The translations under genes and the position numbers were made by a program. Below, one piece after another: positions 1-5,289 of a stretch of DNA of 5,331 nucleotides. The notes below the pieces were generated by a model. The model saw only the letters and a program-made list of their open reading frames with translations. It was not told the DNA's origin and made no database searches. This DNA comes from Campylobacterota bacterium (GTDB lineage: Bacteria > Campylobacterota > Campylobacteria > Campylobacterales > Sulfurovaceae): positions 1 to 5,331 of the forward strand of contig JAADEA010000169.1 of NCBI GenBank assembly GCA_013153675.1. The letters run 5' to 3'. The first letter of the stretch is position 1, and each line of letters opens with the position of its first letter.

Positions 1-157
1 AAAAATTTTAGATAAAATCTTTAAAACTAAAAATTTAATTTTAATAAAAGTTATAAATAAAGAGCAATCTTTTTGCAAGGTTAAAAACCTTGCTTCCTTA
101 TATAACACTCTTTTTTATACCTTTACTCCATTACCCCTTTATCTCAAATATAAAAAT
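1..157. other. AT-rich stretch with no supported gene
   Basis: This stretch runs from the window edge to the stop codon of the prolyl isomerase gene. It is low-complexity AT-rich DNA with one clear structural element, the hairpin at 75-93. A plus-strand frame is open from position 2 to a TGA at 182-184. I see no start for it within the window, and its second half ends far more codons in G or C than the real genes here, so I do not call it coding. The 3' end of a plus-strand gene from the left cannot be excluded. Confidence 0.5.
75..93 (+). terminator. Perfect 8-bp hairpin, possible terminator
   Basis: GCAAGGTT (75-82) and AACCTTGC (86-93) pair perfectly around an AAA loop, by far the most GC-rich stem in the left flank. 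Read on the plus strand it is followed by TTCCTTATATAAC and, farther on, a T run at 111-116, so the U-tract is only moderate. Read on the minus strand it is followed by AAAAAG, which does not fit an intrinsic terminator for the isomerase gene. It most likely ends a plus-strand transcript entering from outside the window, or is an mRNA 3'-end stabiliser. Confidence 0.4.
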
Positions 158-676
158 TTAAGCTTTTTCTACCACTCTAATTGATATGATTGTATCATTT
201 TGTTCAATACTATCTAAGTTTTTAAAACTCTCAATATCATCTTCTTCAATTCCACCAAATACAGTATGAACCCCATCTAAATGTGGCGTATCTACAAAGG
301 TAATAAAAAATTGGCTTCCTCCTGTATCTTTACCAGCATGAGCCATAGAGAGAGCTCCTCTTTTATGTCTAATACCATTATCTGTCTCACAAGGAATAGC
401 CCAGCCAGGACCTCCAGTTCCCGCCATCATTGGATTATCTTTTGAGTAGGGACACCCTCCTTGAGCCATAAAACCAGGAATTACTCTATGAAATTTTAAT
501 CCATCATAAAATCCACTATTTGCTAAATGGGCAAAATTAGCCACAGTATTTGGGGCATCTTTTGGATATAACTTAACTTTAATTACCCCTTTTTCTGTAT
601 TAATTATTGCATATTGTAGTTTTTCTAATTCATCTGGAGGTAAATTATAAATTTTCAATCTCTTTCTGCCAAACAT
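158..676 (-). CDS. Cyclophilin-type peptidyl-prolyl cis-trans isomerase
   Basis: This 172-residue single-domain cyclophilin should catalyse cis-trans isomerisation of X-Pro bonds and assist protein folding. There is no signal peptide, so it is probably cytoplasmic, like PpiB. The core starts near residue 22. Active-site signatures are [13 protein letters not shown] (62-74, catalytic R64, Q72), the SQFFI motif (121-125) and [10 protein letters not shown] (132-141). Residues 1-20 form a charged extension ([10 protein letters not shown]) ahead of the core. I recall similar extensions in cyclophilins of this phylum, but this was not checked. The start is supported by an AAGGAA SD five bases upstream and an extended -10 promoter about 30 bases upstream. 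It is divergent from pyrF and probably monocistronic. I am sure of the family but not of the in vivo clients or the best gene symbol. Confidence 0.95.
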   Translation of the reverse strand: MFGRKRLKIYNLPPDELEKLQYAIINTEKGVIKVKLYPKDAPNTVANFAHLANSGFYDGLKFHRVIPGFMAQGGCPYSKDNPMMAGTGGPGWAIPCETDNGIRHKRGALSMAHAGKDTGGSQFFITFVDTPHLDGVHTVFGGIEEDDIESFKNLDSIEQNDTIISIRVVEKA

Positions 677-698
677 ATCTATTCCTTTATTTTAAAAG

Positions 699-714
699 TG
701 ATATGATTATATCA
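699..714. promoter_or_regulatory. Symmetric extended -10 element, divergent promoters
   Basis: The inverted repeat TGATAT-GATT-ATATCA lies in the 60-bp spacer between the two divergent genes. On the minus strand it reads TG-A-TATAAT (714 to 706), a perfect extended -10 box. On the plus strand it reads TG-A-TATGAT (699 to 707), a five-of-six match with the same TG extension. Placing +1 seven bases beyond each box gives an A at 699 (minus) and an A at 714 (plus), so each gene would have a 23-base leader containing its SD. No convincing -35 hexamer is visible, which is common in Campylobacterota sigma-70 promoters. Start sites are predicted, not measured. The repeat could also be a regulator's operator. 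Confidence 0.55.
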
Positions 715-736
715 AATTATATAAAGGTTTTTATAA

Positions 737-1426
737 ATGGAACTTGTAATTGCTCTTGATTTAGAAGAAAAAAATGAAATTTTAAAGCTTGCTAAAGAGC
801 TAAAAGATATTAAAAATATTTGGTTAAAAGTAGGCTTTAGAACATTTATTAGAGATGGAAAGGAGTTAATATATAAACTAAAAGAGATAAATAGTGAGTT
901 TAAAATATTTTTAGATCTAAAACTATATGATATTCCAAATACAATGATGGATGCTACAAAAGAGATTATAAATATTGGAGTAGATATGTTTAATATTCAC
1001 GCTTCAAGCGGAATAAGGGCAATGGAGGGAGTCAAAGAGATAGCTAATAGAAGTTCAAAAAAACCTATTATTTTAGCTGTAACAGCATTAACATCATTTG
1101 ATAATAGTGAATTTAAAAGAATATATAATCAAGATATAGAGACAAAAGCAATAGAATTTGCAAAAGATGCCTATAAAAGTGGATTAGATGGAGTTGTTTG
1201 TAGCGTATTTGAAAGTAAAAAAATTAAAGAAAATACCTCAAAAAACTTTTTAACTCTAACTCCTGGTATTAGACCATCAAAAGATATTAAAGATGATCAA
1301 AAAAGAGTAGCTACAATAAAAGAGGCAAAAGATAATTTAGTAGATTTTATAGTAGTTGGTAGACCAATTTATAAATCAAAAAACCCTCTTTTAGAGGTAA
1401 AAAATATTTTAAAAGAACTAAAATAG
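737..1426 (+). CDS. pyrF: Orotidine 5'-phosphate decarboxylase
   Basis: This cytosolic enzyme decarboxylates OMP to UMP, the last step of de novo pyrimidine synthesis. The 229-residue length is normal for the bacterial short (group I) family, a TIM barrel. Visible signatures are D8 in the first strand, K31 in WLKVG, the catalytic D60-x-K62-x-x-D65 block in LDLKLYDIPNT (59-69), the TPGIRP phosphate loop region (175-180), DDQKR (186-190) and VVGRP with R209 near the C terminus. All expected catalytic residues are present, so it should be active. The start is supported by an AAAGG SD at 723-727, nine bases upstream, and by the initial MELVIALD strand. It stands alone on the plus strand, divergent from the cyclophilin gene and convergent with the mla-type operon. 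Its TAG stop directly abuts the stop of the facing microprotein gene. Confidence 0.97.
   Translation: MELVIALDLEEKNEILKLAKELKDIKNIWLKVGFRTFIRDGKELIYKLKEINSEFKIFLDLKLYDIPNTMMDATKEIINIGVDMFNIHASSGIRAMEGVKEIANRSSKKPIILAVTALTSFDNSEFKRIYNQDIETKAIEFAKDAYKSGLDGVVCSVFESKKIKENTSKNFLTLTPGIRPSKDIKDDQKRVATIKEAKDNLVDFIVVGRPIYKSKNPLLEVKNILKELK
1377..1398 (-). terminator. Candidate intrinsic terminator of the mla-type operon
   Basis: On the minus strand, CCTCT-AAA-AGAGG (1397 to 1385) forms a 5-bp stem with a three-base loop, followed by G and then six T (1383 to 1378). This is the arrangement of a short intrinsic terminator. It lies about 30 bases past the microprotein stop and inside the last codons of pyrF on the other strand. 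Read on the plus strand the hairpin is followed by TAAAAAA, so it should not stop pyrF transcription. The stem is short, so efficiency is uncertain. Confidence 0.5.
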
Positions 1427-1433
1427 CTATTTT
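1420..1433. repeat. Perfect palindrome spanning abutting stop codons
   Basis: AAAATAG-CTATTTT is a 14-bp perfect palindrome centred exactly between the pyrF stop (TAG, 1424-1426) and the stop of the facing microprotein gene (1427-1429). A run of seven T continues to 1436 on the plus strand. As RNA the stem would be only A-U pairs with a small loop, so terminator function for pyrF is possible but weak. Part of the symmetry arises automatically because both genes end in TAG. Confidence 0.35.
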
Positions 1434-1534
1434 TTTGGATGTGCCAACTCCAGTGCACTATCCATTCCCCAAATAATAAAAATAGTAGCTAAAATAAAAA
1501 GCAATATAATAAAAAGTGGTGCATATTTTCCCAT
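1427..1534 (-). CDS. Single-span membrane microprotein, 35 residues
   Basis: I do not recognise this small protein. It begins MGKYAPLF, has one hydrophobic helix at about residues 6-24 rich in Ile, Leu and Phe and closing with IIWGM, then a short polar tail (DSALELAHPKK) with D25, E29 and H32. The two C-terminal lysines could sit at either membrane face; topology is unclear. Coding is supported by the strongest ribosome site in the window, a full AGGAGG four bases before the ATG, and by a clean membrane-helix composition. It starts 8 nt after the FUN14 gene, and its SD overlaps that gene's stop, so translation is probably coupled. As last gene of the lipid transporter operon it may be a small accessory subunit, but this is inference. 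It resembles small oxidase subunits such as CydX only in size and hydrophobicity. Confidence 0.75.
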   Translation of the reverse strand: MGKYAPLFIILLFILATIFIIWGMDSALELAHPKK

Positions 1535-1545
1535 AAAGCCTCCTA
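1535..1545 (-). promoter_or_regulatory. Full-consensus SD of the microprotein gene
   Basis: AGGAGG (1544 to 1539 on the minus strand) precedes the microprotein ATG by four bases and overlaps the TAG stop (1545 to 1543) of the FUN14-family gene. It is the best SD match in the window and is the main support for this start. The overlap suggests that ribosomes finishing the upstream gene can reinitiate here. Confidence 0.75.
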
Positions 1546-1911
1546 TCCTACCTTTAATCCTAAAAAGAAACCAACCAAAGCTCCTCCTCCACCAGCTATC
1601 TCTACATCTTTCATTTTATCTTTTAAAAACAAAAAAAGATTTTTAAAAGATAGAATAAATGAATCTACTTGATGAGTAAAACTCTCTAAATTTAATTTAA
1701 TTATCCCATTAAAATCTAAAATAAACAATACTATTGCCACTCCTCCTAATAAAAAAAGAGAGATCTTTAGACTCTTTTTTAAAAAATATCCAACCCCAAA
1801 ACCAATTACAAATCCACTGCCTGCTTTAAATAATATAGAGAGCCAAAAATCATCTTTTGTATCTATAAGATTATTTGAACTATTAAAAATTAGAGTTTTA
1901 TTATTTTCCAT
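1543..1911 (-). CDS. FUN14-family membrane protein
   Basis: This 122-residue protein matches the FUN14 family, whose best-known member is the eukaryotic mitochondrial outer-membrane protein FUNDC1; bacterial members have no firmly established role. Visible family traits are the glycine-rich first helix with GFGVGYFLKKSLK (37-49), a second hydrophobic helix (about 51-66) followed by NGIIKLN, an amphipathic stretch (about 76-100), and the C-terminal GGGGALVGFFLGLKVG (107-122). About three membrane segments are expected. The N-terminal 20 residues are polar and carry no signal peptide. The start codon directly abuts the TAG of the lipoprotein gene and has an AGGTGG SD six bases upstream. Its place in a lipid-transport operon suggests an envelope or lipid-related function, which is inference. 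Family assignment rests on motif recognition and is fairly secure. Confidence 0.82.
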   Translation of the reverse strand: MENNKTLIFNSSNNLIDTKDDFWLSILFKAGSGFVIGFGVGYFLKKSLKISLFLLGGVAIVLFILDFNGIIKLNLESFTHQVDSFILSFKNLFLFLKDKMKDVEIAGGGGALVGFFLGLKVG

Positions 1912-2469
1912 CTAAATCCACCTAATTAGATCTTGATTAAATCTTCTTAAAGCCTTTTTAGCAGCTTTAATAAATCCCTTTGCATCTACACTTGGAGTTG
2001 CTATTTTATAGAAAAAAGTTTTAGATTTTACTAATTTGCCATTACTATCAATAACTCTTGCTTCAAGCTCTACAATAGCCCATGAACCTCCATCTAAATC
2101 GTGAATAAATCTATCTATTACTATCTCTAAAGTTAAATCTTCTTTAGCCAAAGAGGCATAATCTATAACATCTTTAAATATATGAGCTCTTTTTAAAGTA
2201 AAAATCACATCCTTTAAGATCATTCTATTAAGAGGTTCACTAAATCTGCTATTTTGATAATAACTTTTTATATCTCCTCTTTTAAAATATATTCTTTGAG
2301 TTATCTTCCCATCTATACTTTTAGGATAGGCAACCCTTAAAATCTTATTTTGGTATTTCTTAATATTTTTAACTTCCAAAGAGCTATCTATTGTATAGCT
2401 ATTAATATCCCTAACCTTTAGACCACATCCATAAAACAATCCTATTAATATTATTAAAACAATTTTCAT
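1912..2469 (-). CDS. PqiC-like ABC transport auxiliary lipoprotein
   Basis: This 185-residue protein fits the ABC-type transport auxiliary lipoprotein family (PqiC/YmbA type), normally about 190 residues. PqiC is an outer-membrane lipoprotein that works with a periplasmic MCE protein. The N terminus is a short lipoprotein signal (hydrophobic residues 3-13, G14, C15 as lipidation site). The lipobox is LFYGC, with unusual Phe at -3 and Tyr at -2. Family-like features are SYTID (24-28), ILRVAYP (43-49), the IYFKRGD strand (60-66) followed by YY (70-71), the SEPLNRM helix start (77-83), and a C-terminal helix ending DLIRWI. D16-type inner-membrane retention is absent because residue 16 is G, so outer-membrane sorting is plausible. 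Its ATG overlaps the mlaD-like stop by 4 nt (ATGA), with AAGGA eight bases upstream, and directly precedes the FUN14 gene. Confidence 0.85.
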   Translation of the reverse strand: MKIVLIILIGLFYGCGLKVRDINSYTIDSSLEVKNIKKYQNKILRVAYPKSIDGKITQRIYFKRGDIKSYYQNSRFSEPLNRMILKDVIFTLKRAHIFKDVIDYASLAKEDLTLEIVIDRFIHDLDGGSWAIVELEARVIDSNGKLVKSKTFFYKIATPSVDAKGFIKAAKKALRRFNQDLIRWI

Positions 2470-3407
2470 TCTCCAGGTCCTTTTGGTAGCTTCTCTCTTT
2501 CCAATAGGAGTTTAGATGGATTTGATAAAAGATCTCTTAAATCATCTGCTAACTCTTTATATCTTGCACTCAATTCATCTAAATCTATCTTAACTGCCCT
2601 TAGAGTAATATTTAAATTTCTATTACTCTTTTTAATAGAGCGATTTAAACTTTTTAACACTATATTAAAATTTTTAATAGCACTATTACCTCTTTTTAAT
2701 ATTTTTGGAATATCTCTTTTTAAAGATAAGACTAAATCATTTGAATTATTACTTAACTTTTCAATAGAACTTAAAGTATTATTGCCCTCTTTTATTAAAG
2801 AAGAAAATTTTATTTTTAGCTCTTTTAGCCATCTATCAAAATCTTGAAGCTTTTTAGTAAAGCTATCTATATTATTTAGAGTATCCTCAATAGTAGAGAT
2901 ATTTTTTGAAGATAAAAGAGTAGCTAAACTATTAATAATATTTTCACTTTTTTCTAAAAGTCTTGGTATATCTTGAGTTAATCTTGCACCAATTGATAAT
3001 TTTGACTTTATAACTGGCACCTTTGATTTTGATATACTTTTTAATAATACTCTACTCTTACCTCCTTCAATATCTATATATGATAAACCCGTTACTCCTT
3101 GAAATTTAAGAACTGCCCTCATATCAGTTGTAATTGGCGTTCCTTTTCTTACTCCAATTTTTACTACTATTTTGTTAAATTCTTTTTTATCAATTGAAAT
3201 ATCTAATACTTTTCCTACACTAACTCCATTTAATTTAACATCAGAATCTATATTTAATCCATTAACAGATTCACTAAAATATATTTTATAATAATCATAC
3301 TCTTTATTAAAATCTCCCTTTGCTAACCAAAAAGCAAAATATACAGATCCTATTGCAAATAAAACAACAAAAAATCCAACTATTGTATAATTTATTCTAC
3401 TATACAT
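2466..3407 (-). CDS. mlaD: MlaD-type MCE-domain protein with long helical tail
   Basis: This is the membrane-anchored MCE protein of the transporter. It has a short cytoplasmic N terminus, one transmembrane helix (about 8-29), and one MCE domain (about 39-118) with NGLNIDSDVKLNGVSVGKV at its start and the loop GVTGLSYIDIEGG (104-116), which in MCE rings lines the pore. A long, mostly helical, low-cysteine tail follows (about 140-300) and ends NPSKLLLEREKLPKGPGE, resembling the C termini of other long MCE proteins. At 313 residues it is much longer than E. coli MlaD (about 183), so the tail may form a periplasmic tube or bridge. DIPRLL (147-152) and DIPKIL (232-237) suggest an internal repeat. 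The ATG abuts the mlaF stop, with GAGG five bases upstream, and the stop overlaps the lipoprotein start. The family is certain; one-to-one orthology with E. coli MlaD is not. Confidence 0.92.
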   Translation of the reverse strand: MYSRINYTIVGFFVVLFAIGSVYFAFWLAKGDFNKEYDYYKIYFSESVNGLNIDSDVKLNGVSVGKVLDISIDKKEFNKIVVKIGVRKGTPITTDMRAVLKFQGVTGLSYIDIEGGKSRVLLKSISKSKVPVIKSKLSIGARLTQDIPRLLEKSENIINSLATLLSSKNISTIEDTLNNIDSFTKKLQDFDRWLKELKIKFSSLIKEGNNTLSSIEKLSNNSNDLVLSLKRDIPKILKRGNSAIKNFNIVLKSLNRSIKKSNRNLNITLRAVKIDLDELSARYKELADDLRDLLSNPSKLLLEREKLPKGPGE

Positions 3408-4172
3408 CTAAACCTCAATATTAAATCTCTTTTTAGTATATTCATTTTTAAAGAACTTTTCAATAAATGGATGCTCTATTGCTAAAATCTCTCTTAAGCT
3501 TCCTTGAGCTATTACCTTTTTTTGAGCTAATAGTGCCATTCTATCAACAATTGTAAAGATAGAATCTAAATCATGTGTAATCATTACTACTGTTAAATCC
3601 AATGTCTCTTTCAATTCTACAATTAATCTATCAAAAGCTCTTGCTCCAATTGGATCTAAACCAGAAGTTGGCTCATCTAAAAATAAAATCTTTGGATTCA
3701 TTACTAATGCTCTTGCCAAAGCCACTCTCTTTATCATTCCTCCACTAAGTTCACTTGGATATAAAGAGGCTACATCTATATTAAGCCCAACCATATCAAG
3801 TTTATTTGCTACAATCATCTCTCTTAGAGATTTTGATAAATTAGTATACTCTTTTAGGGGAAGCTCTATATTTTCTTTTACACTCAAAGAGGTAAATAGT
3901 GCTCCAAATTGAAATAAAACTCCCCAGCTTTTTCTTAACTCTTGCAACTCTTTATAAGATAGGGTATATATATCTTTTCCAAAAATTTTTATTACTCCAC
4001 TAAATGGCTTAATTAGCATTATAATCTCTTTTAATAAGACAGATTTACCAGCCCCACTCTCTCCTAAAATAGCAAAAATTTCACCTTGTCTAACATTTAA
4101 AGAGACTCCATCATGAATTATTTTATCTCCAAATTTAGTAACTATATTTTCTACCTCAATTATATTTACCAT
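3408..4172 (-). CDS. mlaF: MlaF-type lipid ABC transporter ATPase
   Basis: This 254-residue ATPase should power the MlaE permease from the cytoplasmic side. All nucleotide-binding motifs are intact: Walker A GESGAGKS (37-44), Q-loop Q88 in GVLFQFGALFTSLSVKEN (84-101), signature LSGGM (142-146), Walker B ILFLDEP (162-168), D-loop SGLD (170-173) and H-loop H200. The GALF-TSLSVKEN block is characteristic of the MlaF/Mkl subfamily. A C-terminal extension (about 233-254) ends in a basic FKNEYTKKRF. The start overlaps the mlaE stop by 7 nt and has a GGAG SD five bases upstream, inside mlaE, so synthesis is likely coupled to the permease. In C. jejuni the corresponding gene has been called iamA (invasion-associated marker); that link is from memory. 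The substrate is probably phospholipid, by family analogy. Confidence 0.95.
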   Translation of the reverse strand: MVNIIEVENIVTKFGDKIIHDGVSLNVRQGEIFAILGESGAGKSVLLKEIIMLIKPFSGVIKIFGKDIYTLSYKELQELRKSWGVLFQFGALFTSLSVKENIELPLKEYTNLSKSLREMIVANKLDMVGLNIDVASLYPSELSGGMIKRVALARALVMNPKILFLDEPTSGLDPIGARAFDRLIVELKETLDLTVVMITHDLDSIFTIVDRMALLAQKKVIAQGSLREILAIEHPFIEKFFKNEYTKKRFNIEV

Positions 4173-5269
4173 CCAAACTCCGTAAATATTATTGAAAAGA
4201 GAGCATCAATTGCTATTACTAAAAATATAGCATGAACAACACTCGCAGTTGTCTCTATACCTATACTTTCACTATCTCTTGAGACTCTAAAACCATGAAA
4301 TGAACCAATAATTGCTATTATAAAAGCAAAAAAAGGACCTTTTAGCATACCTAAAATATAATGCTTAATATCTAAAACCTCCTTTAACCTCTCTATAAAT
4401 ATATGATAAGAGATATTAGCACTATATTTTAGAGCTATCATTCCTCCTAAAATACCAATTATATCTGAAAAAAATATTAATAGAGGCATAGCTATAATTA
4501 GAGCAAATACCCTTGGAAAGACCAAAAAATAGAAAGGATCAAATCCCATTGTCTTCATAGCATTAATCTCTTCTGTAATTTTCATAGCTCCAATCTCTGC
4601 TGTATATGAAGAAGCACTCCTTCCTGCTACAACAATTGCAGTAAGCATAGGACCAAGCTCTCTTGTAATAGAGATAGCTAATGCATCAATTGCATATATA
4701 TCTGCTCCAAACTTTTTTAATTGAACAATAGTTTGATAGGCAATCACTAATCCTACTAAAATAGCGGTTAAAGCAATAATTGGTAATGCTTCAATTGCTG
4801 AATGTTCAATATGATATATTAGCTCTTTAAATCTAAAGTTTTTTAAACTTCTAAATAAAAGTAGAGCTTTTATAAAAAACTCTCCAATAAAATTAAAAAA
4901 GGATCTATAAAGATCAATTAACTCAATAGCTCTCTTTCCTATTCTATATAAGAGATTTTCTCTCCTTTGTGGCAAAGGCTTTGATATATAATGAGCCTCT
5001 ACTAATTTATATAATCTTTTTGCCTTCTTATTTAATCCAGTTATTTCTACTTCTTTTTTACATCTATTTTTAAAATATATTAATAGCAAAACCCCATTAC
5101 TATCTATTTGAGTTAATTGATTTAAGTCTATTTTTATATCTTTTTTACAATTAATATCTAATAATTCTTTTTCTATTTTATCTAAATTAGAACTAATCCA
5201 TTTACCATATCCTTTTATAACAATAAAACTCTTTTTTTCCTCTATTTTAATAAACCTACTATTTCTCAT
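4166..5269 (-). CDS. mlaE: STAS-MlaE fusion, lipid ABC transporter permease
   Basis: This 367-residue protein fuses an N-terminal STAS domain (about 5-100) to a MlaE-family permease (about 108-367). The STAS part shows the conserved IDLNQLTQIDSNGVLLL block (47-63), with S57 at the position of the MlaB/anti-sigma antagonist Ser/Thr. The permease part carries the hallmark ELGPMLTAIVVAGRSASS (204-221), EIGAMKITEEINAM (225-238) and GFDP (242-245), plus several membrane helices (about 159-180, 247-268, 270-285, 311-325, 344-363). In E. coli the STAS subunit MlaB is a separate protein, so here it is built in. STAS needs the full N terminus, which supports this ATG. The nearest SD-like AAGG lies 12 bases upstream, which is distant, and a TATAAT box sits only six bases upstream. 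First gene of the operon; C. jejuni counterpart recalled as iamB. Confidence 0.95.
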   Translation of the reverse strand: MRNSRFIKIEEKKSFIVIKGYGKWISSNLDKIEKELLDINCKKDIKIDLNQLTQIDSNGVLLLIYFKNRCKKEVEITGLNKKAKRLYKLVEAHYISKPLPQRRENLLYRIGKRAIELIDLYRSFFNFIGEFFIKALLLFRSLKNFRFKELIYHIEHSAIEALPIIALTAILVGLVIAYQTIVQLKKFGADIYAIDALAISITRELGPMLTAIVVAGRSASSYTAEIGAMKITEEINAMKTMGFDPFYFLVFPRVFALIIAMPLLIFFSDIIGILGGMIALKYSANISYHIFIERLKEVLDIKHYILGMLKGPFFAFIIAIIGSFHGFRVSRDSESIGIETTASVVHAIFLVIAIDALFSIIFTEFGW

Positions 5270-5289
5270 AAAAAGATTATACCTTAATC
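5269..5289 (-). promoter_or_regulatory. TATAAT box next to mlaE start, leaderless candidate
   Basis: A perfect TATAAT lies at 5281 to 5276 on the minus strand, followed by C and five T before the mlaE ATG. Standard spacing places +1 on the A of the ATG (5269), predicting a leaderless mRNA. No -35 hexamer is visible at 16-18 bases, but T-rich sequence lies upstream. The box is part of an imperfect inverted repeat, GATTA-AGGTA-TAATC (5289 to 5275). If transcription instead enters from upstream, AAGG at 5285 to 5282 would be the only SD candidate. Confidence 0.4.

Noticed and set aside
5..50. AT-only inverted repeats such as TTTTAG...CTAAAA
   Set aside because: Short matches of this kind are expected in low-complexity AT-rich sequence.
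2..184. Plus-strand frame open for 60 codons at the left edge
   Set aside because: It has no visible start, runs through the perfect hairpin and into the cyclophilin gene, and about a third of its later codons end in G or C, unlike the real genes here. It may be chance in AT-rich DNA; sequence left of the window would decide.
1427..1534. Microprotein as a CydX- or CcoQ-like oxidase subunit
   Set aside because: Similarity is limited to size and one hydrophobic helix; no oxidase genes are nearby and no shared motif is evident.
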